Source: Hellea sp039977295
GTDB taxonomy: Bacteria > Pseudomonadota > Alphaproteobacteria > Caulobacterales > Maricaulaceae
Length of the DNA: 64,000 nt
NCBI GenBank assembly: GCA_039977295.1
Contig: JBDWDN010000011.1
Coordinates: 1 to 64,000, forward strand
Reading direction: 5' to 3'
A program made the position numbers and the translations under genes. Positions 1 through 8,748 of this stretch are shown one piece after another. The notes under the pieces are model-generated. The model searched no databases. It was not told where the DNA came from and was given only the letters and a program-made list of their open reading frames with translations. Numbering within the stretch: the first letter of the stretch is position 1; every line of letters starts with the position of its first letter.

Positions 1-1
1 T

Positions 2-3000
2 CGTTCTGACTTTGAGGGCGATGATATTATTTACGGGCTTGGTGGAAATAATATCATCGAGACTTATGGCGGCAATGATCAGATTTATGTTGGTGATGGC
101 AATGACAGTATCCAGGCTGGTGACGGTGATGATTACATTGAGGGCGGCGCGGGAAATGACACTCTGTTCGGCGAGGGCGGAACGGATGCGATTTTTGGCG
201 GCGCGGGGAATGATACTCTTTATGGCGGTACAGGTGCAGATAAATTTGTTATCCAAAGATTTGGTGACTCAGAAACAATTGCCGATTTTGAAATCGGAAT
301 TGATCTAGTAAATGTTTTTGCATTTAGTGTGTCTGAAGTCTCAACAGCTTTAACAGAATTCCAAAACGCATATGACCCTGACTTACCAGAAACTCATTAC
401 ATGCATTTACCGACGGATGTATCTATTCGATTTCTGGGCATTGACCCTCAATTACTCTCGCTAGATGACTTTGACTTCACTGAGGTTGAATTGCCCGCAA
501 ATTCAAAAGAGGCCCCTAGTGATCTCTTAATCGAATTTTTTGCACGTCAGACAGCGTATCTTCAACGAGCTGAACTGGATCCTCTTTTAAGAGAAGACAA
601 TCCCGTTTATGAAAATTATGCTGTCTTAGATGCTCAAGGCAATGACACAGGATATTTAGTAGAAAAAATATTCGACTTTGAAGGCTTCATAGCCGTCGGC
701 CTGGTGAGCGATACAGGCCAATCTGTTCTTGCTGTTCGCGGCACGGCATCCTTCTCTGACATTTTAGCTGATTTAGACCCCGGTGGGGTTGGGTATGACC
801 AGTTCGTTGCAGCTTGGAATCACGCGGGACCTAATAGCCTTCGGCAATGGACCCTTGATAACAATGAAGAAGGTCTTCATATCACGGGGCATAGTCTCGG
901 CGGGGCTCAGGCACAACTCTTAACGGCTTTTGCGTCTGAGCAGCAAATTCTGATCAGTTCCTTGACTACATATAATTCTCCTGGAATCTCTGATGTTGAC
1001 CTTTCAAGAATAGACGCGGCCTATATCGGGGCTGTCGAACATAATATTTCTTCAGGTGATGTTGTTTCAATGGTTGGAGATGGGTATGTACCAGGTCAAG
1101 TTAGTATCTATGACCTTGATACCATAACGTCGTCGTCAACGATTTCGGCGCTATTCCATGTTTATTTTGCCCATGCGAGTCACTGGTCAGATGATGACCT
1201 TTACGATTCTGATTTCAATGTATTTGACCCGAGGCCCATCGAAAATGATCCCATTGATAGGGGACCATTATCAACGAATGAATTAGGTGCGGGAACCTAT
1301 AGCCATTTGATATCAAATAATGGCTTTGACTCTGAGTATTTTTCATTTTTAGTGGCTGTCAACGATGTTTTAGGAAAAATAAATCCGGTTCTTGGGGCGG
1401 GTACAGCGGCAGCGCTATTAACGCGAGCTACTGCCGAAGCAGCGCGTTCTATCATAGGTCAGGCAATAGAGCTCATCAGCACAATCACTGACATTACGGT
1501 AGCCGCATTCAACATCGCAATAGCTGCGGGTGTAGCTGTTTCTGAATGGACTTTTGAAATGACCAACCTCATTTTAACTTGGACAGCGGATACATTCATC
1601 GCTTTTGCACGTTTTAATATTGATATGTGGGTGGCGGCAGCTGAGTTTGGAATTGCTACTGTCACTGCAATTTCTTCATGGGTCGCTGAAGGGTGGGATA
1701 AAGTTAAAAATTGGACGGCAACGACATGGGATGCCGTCAAAGATTGGACCTTTAGTAAATGGGCGGATGCTCAAACCTGGGCAATTGAAGCATGGGAAGT
1801 TTTGGGAGACTGGACGGTTTCTCATTGGGAAGCCACCAAAGATTGGACATCATCTCAATTCAATGAATTAATGGGTCTATCTGAGGCTGTTCTAAGAGAA
1901 ACTGTCGAACTCGGGGCTTCATTGCTCAGACGTATTAATGAAACCGGCGAGGCCATTACTGAGGCGTTATTAGACACACTTATCGATAACCCCATTATTC
2001 GAGCAGGCACTGAAATCATCGATGACATAATTGGTGGTGTGATTTCAGAAATATTCAATCTGGGACTTGGGAATGATACTGTGGCGCCTGGTGGCGGTTT
2101 TGATGTCGCGTCGCTTGGGGCGGGTGCTGATGTGATTTTTGGGACGAGTTTAGAGCTGGATGGTCTTCGTGTCGATGACTTTACCGATGAGGATAGCCTT
2201 CAAATCACGGGCATTGGCCTAACGCGTGAAAGCTTTATGTATTCACAAGGCTCGGCTATCCTAGATATCGATACGGATGGAGACGGGATTTTCGATGCTA
2301 CGATTAAGCTCGAAGGAGATATTTCGTTTGATGAAATCGTTATCTCGATCATTGACGGAAATACGGTGATTACAACTGTGGGCTCATCAAATGGAATAAT
2401 TCAAGATGGTACCGCATCGGGTGATACAATTCTTGGCTCTCCCGGCGATGATATAATACGAGGGCTAGAGGGCGCTGATATACTGGATGGTATCGACGGT
2501 GTTGATACGGCGAGTTACGCAGACTCAAATGAGCGCATCATTATTGCACTGAATAATTCGGCAGAGGGTGGGCATGCTCAGGGTGATATTCTCTCCAATT
2601 TTGAAAACCTCATTGGCTCAAATTTCAATGATATCATCACAGGTGACGCCGAAGACAATACGCTTTCAGGCGCGTCTGGAAATGATACTCTCAACGGGTC
2701 TAATGGCGATGACGTTCTCAATGGCGGTCCAGGCGCGGATACGCTGATCGGCGGAGAGGGCGCGGACCTTCTTGATGGCGGAGACGGCTTTGATAGCGTT
2801 GATTATCGCGGTGCGGTGTCGCGTGTAGCTTTTGATGTTATGAACGGAGGCACTGTTGGAGATGCGGCTGGTGACAGCTTCTCGGGTATTGAACGTTATT
2901 ATGCATCTGACTTTAACGATACTATCACAGGCTCTGACGCGAATGAGTTCTTCTATGGCGAAGATGGCAATGACACCATCAATGCGGGGGGCGGTATTGA

Positions 3001-4318
3001 CCGTGTTTATGGCGGCGACGGTAATGATATTCAGCGCGGCGACGGCGGCAATGATCAGCTTTATGGCTCAGCCGGTTCAGATCAACTCAATGGCGGAACG
3101 GGATTTGATATTGCTAATTATACGGGCGCTACTGAGGCTGTAACGGTCAATATCGCGACCGGCGGCACTGGCGGGGACGCGGCAGGAGATACTTACTTTG
3201 GCCTAGAAGCCATTTACGGCTCTGATTTTAATGACAGCCTGACCGGTAATAATAGTAGTAATGAGCTGCGCGGCTTTGATGGTGATGATGTCCTTAACGG
3301 TTCAGGGGGCGGAGACCGCCTCTTTGGCGGCGCGGGCGCAGATACGCTCATCGGCGGCACGGGTATTGATATTGCGGTCTATACCGATGTTGATGCAGGC
3401 GTAACGCTTGACCTTGCCACGGGCGGGACAGGCGGCGAGGCCGCAGGTGATAGCTTTAACGGCATTGAATGGGTCTTTGGCTCTGACTTTAATGATGACA
3501 TCACAGGCGATAGCGGTGCGAACCGCTTAGCGGGGAATGACGGCGATGATACGCTCAGCGGCGCGGGCGGTAATGACCGCCTGCTGGGCGGCGACGGCAA
3601 TGATACCATCAATGGCGGCGACGGCGTCGATACAATCTTTGGCCAAGCGGGTGATGACGTTATGAGCGGCGGCGCAGGCAATGACTTCTTCTTTGGTGAT
3701 AGCGGCGCAGATAGCCATGATGGCGGCACTGGAACCGATACAGTCTCTTACCTCGCCTCATCATCAGGCGTTACCGTTAATATGCAATCAGGCGGGACAG
3801 GCGGCGATGCTGCGGGCGATACATATACCAATATCGAACGCATCTTTGGCTCAGGCCAAGACGATAGCCTGACAGGCTCTGATGGCAATGACACGATAAT
3901 CGGTAATGGCGGGAATGACTTCCTCACGGGCGGGCTCGGAAATGACAGCCTCAATGGCGGCGCAGGTGTTGATAGCTTTGCTTATAACACAGACCAAGAC
4001 GCGGCTGATGTTATCCAAGGATTCACGACAAATGAAGTCATCGACATAATGTTTACTGACCCTGCATTTGATAGCTTTGCAGAGCTTATGGCCGTAGCTA
4101 CAGATGCAGGCGCGAATACCATCTTTAACTTTGGAGGCGGCAACACGCTGACGATTGTTGGGCAGAATATCGCTGATCTAAGCGTGTCAAACTTCACCTT
4201 CACATCGCTCACGATGGCAGAGCCGTTAGGTGAGATGGAGTATAATAATGCGGAGCTGACAGGCCAAGACAGTTTCATGTCTGATATGGCGATGTTTGAA
4301 ATGGACGCCTTGATTTAG
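2..4318 (+). CDS. RTX-repeat lipase/esterase, type I secreted (5' end outside window)
   Basis: The frame is open from the first bases of the window, so the 5' end is missing; the GTG at 329 is internal. Visible order: RTX calcium-binding nonapeptides of GGxGxDxxx type (about 20-250), an alpha/beta-hydrolase lipase domain with nucleophile motif GHSLGG (887-904), a hydrophobic to Trp-rich helical segment (about 1370-1860), then many RTX repeats (about 2400-3990) and a non-repeat C-terminus. The same longer repeat, built on GGTGGDAAGD and SDFND-type motifs, recurs five or six times. RTX lipases leave the cell through type I secretion and fold on binding calcium outside; the C-terminal location of the repeats fits this, but no secretion genes are in the window. 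Lipase activity is inferred from the motif. The RTX block in front of the lipase is unusual. Confidence 0.88.
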   Translation, partial: RSDFEGDDIIYGLGGNNIIETYGGNDQIYVGDGNDSIQAGDGDDYIEGGAGNDTLFGEGGTDAIFGGAGNDTLYGGTGADKFVIQRFGDSETIADFEIGIDLVNVFAFSVSEVSTALTEFQNAYDPDLPETHYMHLPTDVSIRFLGIDPQLLSLDDFDFTEVELPANSKEAPSDLLIEFFARQTAYLQRAELDPLLREDNPVYENYAVLDAQGNDTGYLVEKIFDFEGFIAVGLVSDTGQSVLAVRGTASFSDILADLDPGGVGYDQFVAAWNHAGPNSLRQWTLDNNEEGLHITGHSLGGAQAQLLTAFASEQQILISSLTTYNSPGISDVDLSRIDAAYIGAVEHNISSGDVVSMVGDGYVPGQVSIYDLDTITSSSTISALFHVYFAHASHWSDDDLYDSDFNVFDPRPIENDPIDRGPLSTNELGAGTYSHLISNNGFDSEYFSFLVAVNDVLGKINPVLGAGTAAALLTRATAEAARSIIGQAIELISTITDITVAAFNIAIAAGVAVSEWTFEMTNLILTWTADTFIAFARFNIDMWVAAAEFGIATVTAISSWVAEGWDKVKNWTATTWDAVKDWTFSKWADAQTWAIEAWEVLGDWTVSHWEATKDWTSSQFNELMGLSEAVLRETVELGASLLRRINETGEAITEALLDTLIDNPIIRAGTEIIDDIIGGVISEIFNLGLGNDTVAPGGGFDVASLGAGADVIFGTSLELDGLRVDDFTDEDSLQITGIGLTRESFMYSQGSAILDIDTDGDGIFDATIKLEGDISFDEIVISIIDGNTVITTVGSSNGIIQDGTASGDTILGSPGDDIIRGLEGADILDGIDGVDTASYADSNERIIIALNNSAEGGHAQGDILSNFENLIGSNFNDIITGDAEDNTLSGASGNDTLNGSNGDDVLNGGPGADTLIGGEGADLLDGGDGFDSVDYRGAVSRVAFDVMNGGTVGDAAGDSFSGIERYYASDFNDTITGSDANEFFYGEDGNDTINAGGGIDRVYGGDGNDIQRGDGGNDQLYGSAGSDQLNGGTGFDIANYTGATEAVTVNIATGGTGGDAAGDTYFGLEAIYGSDFNDSLTGNNSSNELRGFDGDDVLNGSGGGDRLFGGAGADTLIGGTGIDIAVYTDVDAGVTLDLATGGTGGEAAGDSFNGIEWVFGSDFNDDITGDSGANRLAGNDGDDTLSGAGGNDRLLGGDGNDTINGGDGVDTIFGQAGDDVMSGGAGNDFFFGDSGADSHDGGTGTDTVSYLASSSGVTVNMQSGGTGGDAAGDTYTNIERIFGSGQDDSLTGSDGNDTIIGNGGNDFLTGGLGNDSLNGGAGVDSFAYNTDQDAADVIQGFTTNEVIDIMFTDPAFDSFAELMAVATDAGANTIFNFGGGNTLTIVGQNIADLSVSNFTFTSLTMAEPLGEMEYNNAELTGQDSFMSDMAMFEMDALI
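1694..1858 (+). repeat. Five tandem 33-bp units coding Trp-rich hendecads
   Basis: Within the RTX lipase gene, five consecutive 11-residue units follow the pattern WxxxxxWTxxx: WDKVKNWTATT, WDAVKDWTFSK, WADAQTWAIEA, WEVLGDWTVSH and WEATKDWTSSQ. Every unit starts exactly 33 bases after the previous one. An 11-residue period favours a long regular helix or coil with one aromatic face, next to the strongly hydrophobic stretch just upstream. The role is unknown; membrane or surface interaction is inference. Confidence 0.85.
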
Positions 4319-4323
4319 GCGTC

Positions 4324-4899
4324 TTAACGGTTCGCCCCCGGGACCCATTTCACATCTGTTTCGCCTTGGTCGTTACACCATCGGCCCGCCACAAAGAGAA
4401 AATCTGATAGGCGGTTGAGATAGGTCAGGGCCGCGGGATTTATTGGTTCCTGCGCGGCGAGGGCAACGCAGACCCGTTCGGCGCGGCGGCAGACGGTTCT
4501 GGCTTGATGCAGATAGGCCGCAGGCGGAGATCCTCCGGGGAGGACGAAACTTGTCAGCGGCTGCAGGTCAGCATTTAGCGCGTCCAATTCCTGTTCCAGC
4601 CGCGTCGATTGCGCTGCGACCATGCGCAGGGCGTATTCGCTATCGGCCTCATCCTTAGCGGGGAGGGGCGTGGCCAGATCAGCGCCTAAATCAAAAAGGT
4701 CATTTTGAATGCGCGACAGCATATCGTCTAGGCGGCGATTTTCGAGATGTAACCTGACCAGGCCGATGACGCTGTTTGTTTCGTCAACATCGCCATAAGC
4801 GCGGACCCGGACATCATTTTTAGAGAGGCGAGATCCGTCGACTAATCCCGTCGACCCGTCATCGCCTGTGCGGGTGTAGATTTTATTGAGTTTTACCAT
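4324..4899 (-). CDS. Cob(I)alamin adenosyltransferase, PduO type
   Basis: The protein has 191 residues, the normal length for PduO-type ATP:corrinoid adenosyltransferases. The N-terminal ATP-binding motif TRTGDDGSTGL is at about residues 9-19, the conserved VRAYGDVDETNS is near 32-43, and the C-terminal part carries the family RAERVCVAL-type helix and a late LNRLSDFLF segment. It transfers the adenosyl group of ATP to cob(I)alamin to make coenzyme B12. It starts with ATG and lies 6 bases after the HIG1-domain gene on the same strand, a pairing familiar in alphaproteobacteria. Confidence 0.92.
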   Translation of the reverse strand: MVKLNKIYTRTGDDGSTGLVDGSRLSKNDVRVRAYGDVDETNSVIGLVRLHLENRRLDDMLSRIQNDLFDLGADLATPLPAKDEADSEYALRMVAAQSTRLEQELDALNADLQPLTSFVLPGGSPPAAYLHQARTVCRRAERVCVALAAQEPINPAALTYLNRLSDFLFVAGRWCNDQGETDVKWVPGANR

Positions 4900-4905
4900 C
4901 CGGCG

Positions 4906-5112
4906 CTAACCCCCGCGGCCTTTGGTTTGAATATAAACCGTGAGGAGTAATAAACCAACGGCCACGGCCTGTCCCATAACGCGGCGGCGCATCCAAATAT
5001 TTGACCTGCCTCGGGCCTCATCTGTTTTCCCGCCCATATTTTTCGCGCCCATAACAAGCGTGAAAAGCACAAAGGCAAATGCGGCCGCGGTCAAAATCCA
5101 GAGAATAATCAT
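4906..5112 (-). CDS. HIG1-domain (twin-transmembrane) protein
   Basis: This 68-residue protein has two transmembrane helices (about 2-22 and 48-62) joined by a basic loop. The loop has the signature SNIWMRRRVMGQ, matching the MRxRVxxQ core of the hypoxia-induced (HIG_1_N) family, whose members associate with cytochrome oxidase or respiratory supercomplexes. It is upstream of and probably co-transcribed with the adenosyltransferase gene. A second frame (4893-5078) overlaps it but has no family signature. The respiratory role is inferred from the family. Confidence 0.8.
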   Translation of the reverse strand: MIILWILTAAAFAFVLFTLVMGAKNMGGKTDEARGRSNIWMRRRVMGQAVAVGLLLLTVYIQTKGRGG

Positions 5113-5336
5113 TATCTATATCCTTTTTTCGAGCTCATCTTAGATTAGAGCGAGCCTATTTCAAAGATATATACGAAGGCTACGCTGGAAACGCCCTGCG
5201 GCTATTTTGCGTCTCAATAATTGATCTCAAGCTGCTAAACCCAAAATCCATCCACAACAAATCTTTGCATATCTCTGGTTAATTTGGCCGCGCAAATTAC
5301 TCTTAGTCAAAATTTGAATTTATACAGGACCCTCTC

Positions 5337-5603
5337 ATGCTCTCAGATGCAGACCGCGCCGACCAATTAGGTCAGGCCACTCGTGAAAAACTCAAGCAAT
5401 TCGTTGCCCGTATCGAGCGGCTCGAAGCTGAAAAAACTGAACTCGCGGCCGATATCCGTGAAGTCTATGCCGAAGTGAAGACTTTTGGTCTGGATACAAA
5501 GGTGATGCGTAAGGTCATTTCCATGCGTAAACAGGATGAGGCAGAGCGCGCTGAACAAGAAGCTCTGCTCGATATCTATATGGACGTTGTCGCCGACCAG
5601 TAA
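5337..5603 (+). CDS. gapR: GapR-family nucleoid-associated protein (DUF2312)
   Basis: The 88-residue, highly charged helical protein matches GapR in length and layout: an N-terminal helix with FVARIERLEAEKTEL, the family motif REVYAEVKTFGLDTKVMRK and a C-terminal RKQDEAERAEQEALLDIY helix. In Caulobacter GapR is essential and binds AT-rich, overtwisted DNA ahead of replication and transcription complexes. It starts with ATG after a weak purine stretch. The upstream 220 bases contain no gene and presumably its promoter. It is followed at 43 bases by a basic hypothetical protein. Confidence 0.88.
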   Translation: MLSDADRADQLGQATREKLKQFVARIERLEAEKTELAADIREVYAEVKTFGLDTKVMRKVISMRKQDEAERAEQEALLDIYMDVVADQ

Positions 5604-5645
5604 ATTACCGTTCCATTTTTGTTCTTATTGTGTTAATCGGCCGCT

Positions 5646-6224
5646 ATGTCGAGTGAGTATGACAAACAGCAATGGCAAGCCGAGCAGGCCGCTCGCGACT
5701 CCGCGCTTGAGAAACAGCGTGAGAAGGAAAGCAAAACACGTGAACGCGCGGCACGAAATGCGCGGCGTAAATTAGAGCGGCTGCATAAGACCTTATCGGA
5801 CAAAGGCGCAATTACAGATTTTGAAAATGAATTTGGCGAGAGCGTGGTTGAGCGCCTCGATAAATTTGGTTCTGCTTTTCATGACCGAGAAAAGGGCCGT
5901 CCAGGTGACGCGCTGAGTTTCGCGCAAAAGCGCGTCGTTGCGGCGATGAATAAAAAAGTCAAAGAGCTAAAGAATAAACCCGTTGAGAGCGATGATCCTG
6001 ACAGCGACTATGAACGCACGGCGGATCGCTGGAAAAATGCAGATAATAAAACAAAAGTAGATAAAAAATATGGGTCTGGGTTTAAGCCTAAGAAAAAAAG
6101 TGGCTTTACGCCGCGTGTCCGAAATCTTGAGGATGACATGCCGCCTGAGCCTGAAGCGCCACTTATTCCCAAACGTCCCGCCGCGGCAAAGAAGCCATTT
6201 CTGCGGATTGTCGTAAATGACTGA
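5646..6224 (+). CDS. Basic, coiled-coil-rich hypothetical protein
   Basis: This 192-residue protein is not recognised. Residues 1-50 are an almost uninterrupted charged helix rich in Gln, Glu, Arg and Ala, likely a coiled coil. The middle contains FENEFGESVVERLDKFGSAF, and residues 120-165 are Lys-rich and probably disordered. The C-terminus ends in a short hydrophobic stretch, FLRIVVND. The basic character and position right after gapR would suit a nucleic-acid-binding role, but nothing proves it. It starts with ATG at 5646; a nested frame at 5536-5775 is a shadow. Confidence 0.7.
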   Translation: MSSEYDKQQWQAEQAARDSALEKQREKESKTRERAARNARRKLERLHKTLSDKGAITDFENEFGESVVERLDKFGSAFHDREKGRPGDALSFAQKRVVAAMNKKVKELKNKPVESDDPDSDYERTADRWKNADNKTKVDKKYGSGFKPKKKSGFTPRVRNLEDDMPPEPEAPLIPKRPAAAKKPFLRIVVND

Positions 6225-6288
6225 AGCTTATTTTCAGCGCTGTGCTCAGCGCGGTGGGCTTACTTATAGGGGCTAAAATGTGTCTGGC

Positions 6289-7008
6289 CTAAAACCGCAT
6301 ATTGACGCGAAGATTGACGCCATCATCGCTGGGCATGTTTTGCGGGTTAAGCGGCGCTATGGCATTTTTATAACAACCGTCTTTATAGACATATTCGACG
6401 CCGATTGAGGTGCGCTCAGTTAGCTGACGTTCCATGCCGACACTGCGCACCTTGGCATGTTTTGAAGCAGATTTTAGATCATGTTTCAGCGTCCCGCACC
6501 CTCGCGAGTCGGGCTGTAGCGGGCTAGCTTCGGCCATATGTACAACTTGATCCATAAAACGAACAGTCTCCATTGGCGCCGAGGTTGGCAGCTTAATCGG
6601 CTCAGCTGTTTCATATTGCAAATTGCTAAGCTGAATATCGGGTTTGTCAAATAGAGCTGCTTGGTCGCCCCGATCTTTGCGGGGACGTTTTATGATGCTT
6701 CCCGCAGCAGGCATTTGCTTAGCCGTATTTTTCGGGGCTGTCTGGCCGATGCTAGTCTCTGGCGACCCTTTAGCTAGAAACTCATCTAGGGATAAGCGGC
6801 CATAGCTCCCCGCCGTTTCTGGTGTCGACATGTCTAGGCGAAGTTTGGGCAAAGATGTCTCGGGCGTGGCCTTTACCTGCGGTTTAATTGCCGGCACAGG
6901 AATAGCTATATCTTCTTCTCCAAGGCTGGCCTGCATTTGCTTAATCGCAAATATCATGGCTCCCATTACAAAGAACAGGGTCAATAATAATATGTCAGAA
7001 AGTTTCAT
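6289..7008 (-). CDS. Single-span membrane protein with an outer-membrane-like C-terminal hairpin
   Basis: The 239-residue protein has an N-terminal transmembrane or signal-anchor helix (about residues 5-24). A long Pro/Lys/Thr-rich, probably disordered middle follows. The last ~42 residues contain EYVYKDG and end in NLRVNMRF. These last residues resemble the end of the neighbouring barrel protein, which has EYVYNKG and ends in NVGFKARF. A C-terminal Phe on an alternating strand is the usual outer-membrane signal, yet the rest cannot form a barrel. It lies 21 bases downstream of the porin gene with a GGGAGG Shine-Dalgarno and is probably in the same transcript. Function unknown. Confidence 0.7.
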   Translation of the reverse strand: MKLSDILLLTLFFVMGAMIFAIKQMQASLGEEDIAIPVPAIKPQVKATPETSLPKLRLDMSTPETAGSYGRLSLDEFLAKGSPETSIGQTAPKNTAKQMPAAGSIIKRPRKDRGDQAALFDKPDIQLSNLQYETAEPIKLPTSAPMETVRFMDQVVHMAEASPLQPDSRGCGTLKHDLKSASKHAKVRSVGMERQLTERTSIGVEYVYKDGCYKNAIAPLNPQNMPSDDGVNLRVNMRF

Positions 7009-7029
7009 ATCAGCCCGATACCTCCCGCT

Positions 7030-8730
7030 CTAGAACCGTGCTTTAAAGCCAACATTAATAGCGTGAGCTTCGGTTTGGTCATTAGAGACGAGCTGCGGCG
7101 CTACAAAGGGAATGAAGCCTTTATTATAGACATATTCTGCCCCAAATTCGAGGAAGTCATTTACAGGATATTCTACGGAAAATGCGTGCTGCTGATTTTT
7201 CTTAAAGCTAGATCCGAATATCGGATTGCCAAAGTCATCACTGATATTACCCCAAGACCCGCTGGCCGCAATTGACAGGCGGCGGCCATTTCGCATCATC
7301 GGTTTGATGCGGGCTTGAGCGACGAGAGCATTTAGTTTCTCATCGAAACTTATATTGTTAATATCTGTTGTCGATCCCGTAGGGTCTACCAAATATTGCG
7401 GGAAAGGCGTCCCGTCAGGCAGCTGCGGAATGGCGGCGGCCCAAGGTTTAAGCGTTGTTGTATATTCAACCATCGCGTCGAAAAAGTCGCTATTATACTC
7501 TGCAAAGGCATTCACAGCGCTATTGCGATACTCGATGAAGTTCGCAGGCGGCGTACCGTTTTGGCGGCCTTGGAAAGTATGCGCGGTAAAGTTATCGCGG
7601 TAAATTGTATCGTGCAGATATCCGCCGCCGACCGTAAACGCGCCGCCATTGCTAAGGAGGAATTCTTTTTCGCCGTTAAAAGCGTAATTGCCGATATTGT
7701 TTTCTTCACCTGCTAATGCAACGCGAAGCTGACGTCCGCCGGAAAGAGCTGAAGCTGTTAGCTTTAAGCCATTTTTATAATAACCGACTTCGAGAACAGG
7801 CTGGTCTGACACAGCTTGAAAATAATGCTGACCTTCATTTAGGGTATAGGCATTATAGCTATCAAAGTTACCAAAATCGATGGTTTTGCGGCCAAAGGCG
7901 GCATAAAGCGGCGTTTTCTGAAGATTACCAAAGACAACAAAAGCTTTACGCAATTGGAATTCATCCTGGTCTCGGCCATATTCAGTTTCGCTATATTCAG
8001 GCTGTAGATAAACCGTTGTCCAATCGCCAAAGGTTGAGGTGAAAGACAGAGCGGCATGGTCTATTGCAAAGACGCCCGCCTCATCATCGCCGCTATCGCT
8101 AAAGAATGGGAAACGCGAGAGGATCGGGAATTGCCCGTCCACAGATGTTTTCTGGTATTTAAACCCGCCTTGGAAAGCCCCGCCCAGATATAATGAATTA
8201 CGCTTTAGCGTACCATTAGCCCGGTTGGCCAAAAGCGTCATCGTTTTACCTGTCGTGTTTTCCTGCCAGTCAAGCATATCGCGTGTGTGATGGGCGTTTG
8301 TGCGAACGTTTACGCCGCCAATATTAGCGCTGCGATTTGCGAAGAAAGCCTTTTGCGCCCTCGGATCATAGTGAACCGCATTCGGGCTGGCAAAGCCGCG
8401 AAGCTGAAGGCCCTGTTGTGTATGGACGAGGCCGTCCTGCGCAACTGAATATCCAACATGCTGTGTCCGGACATATTGCGGAGCGGCGTTAACGGCGTAA
8501 TTTTGAACGCTCGCATAGGGAGAAGCTTCCAGGTAAGTTGCGCCTTGCGCCTGTAGGCGTTGAGCCTGCCAGCTTTGCGGGGCTACATATTGAGGGCTCG
8601 CGCCCTGATGCGCAAAATTTTGCGGCGCGTTAAACATCCCGCGTAGGCCGTGATTATGGCTGGCTGTTACTGGAACTGAAATGGCTAGCACTGACGCGCC
8701 AAGCAATGATAATTTGAGTGCGTTTTTCAT
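7030..8730 (-). CDS. Outer-membrane beta-barrel protein, LbtU siderophore-porin-like
   Basis: About 566 residues starting at the ATG at 8730; a GTG 12 bases upstream is possible but would extend the signal peptide. A Sec signal peptide covers about residues 1-23, followed by a Gln/Ala/Tyr-rich low-complexity stretch to about residue 110. A beta-barrel with alternating hydrophobic strands follows and ends in VGFKARF, the terminal Phe expected for BAM substrates. The segment with QLRKAFVVFGNL and AAFGRKTIDFGNFDSYN resembles LbtU-type porins, which in Legionella take up legiobactin. That assignment is by pattern only; a generic porin is the alternative. It sits 18 bases after a sigma-54 activator gene. 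Confidence 0.62.
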   Translation of the reverse strand: MKNALKLSLLGASVLAISVPVTASHNHGLRGMFNAPQNFAHQGASPQYVAPQSWQAQRLQAQGATYLEASPYASVQNYAVNAAPQYVRTQHVGYSVAQDGLVHTQQGLQLRGFASPNAVHYDPRAQKAFFANRSANIGGVNVRTNAHHTRDMLDWQENTTGKTMTLLANRANGTLKRNSLYLGGAFQGGFKYQKTSVDGQFPILSRFPFFSDSGDDEAGVFAIDHAALSFTSTFGDWTTVYLQPEYSETEYGRDQDEFQLRKAFVVFGNLQKTPLYAAFGRKTIDFGNFDSYNAYTLNEGQHYFQAVSDQPVLEVGYYKNGLKLTASALSGGRQLRVALAGEENNIGNYAFNGEKEFLLSNGGAFTVGGGYLHDTIYRDNFTAHTFQGRQNGTPPANFIEYRNSAVNAFAEYNSDFFDAMVEYTTTLKPWAAAIPQLPDGTPFPQYLVDPTGSTTDINNISFDEKLNALVAQARIKPMMRNGRRLSIAASGSWGNISDDFGNPIFGSSFKKNQQHAFSVEYPVNDFLEFGAEYVYNKGFIPFVAPQLVSNDQTEAHAINVGFKARF

Positions 8731-8748
8731 TATATATCCCACTATATT

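Noticed and set aside
12..308. A 98-codon plus-strand frame with ATG start.
   Set aside because: It is a shadow of the RTX-repeat frame that runs from the first bases of the window; its Met-rich product is the out-of-frame reading of GGxGxD repeats.
3379..3954. Long minus-strand open frames opposite the RTX repeats.
   Set aside because: They mirror the repetitive GC-rich codons of the RTX blocks and give Pro/Ser-rich products with no features.
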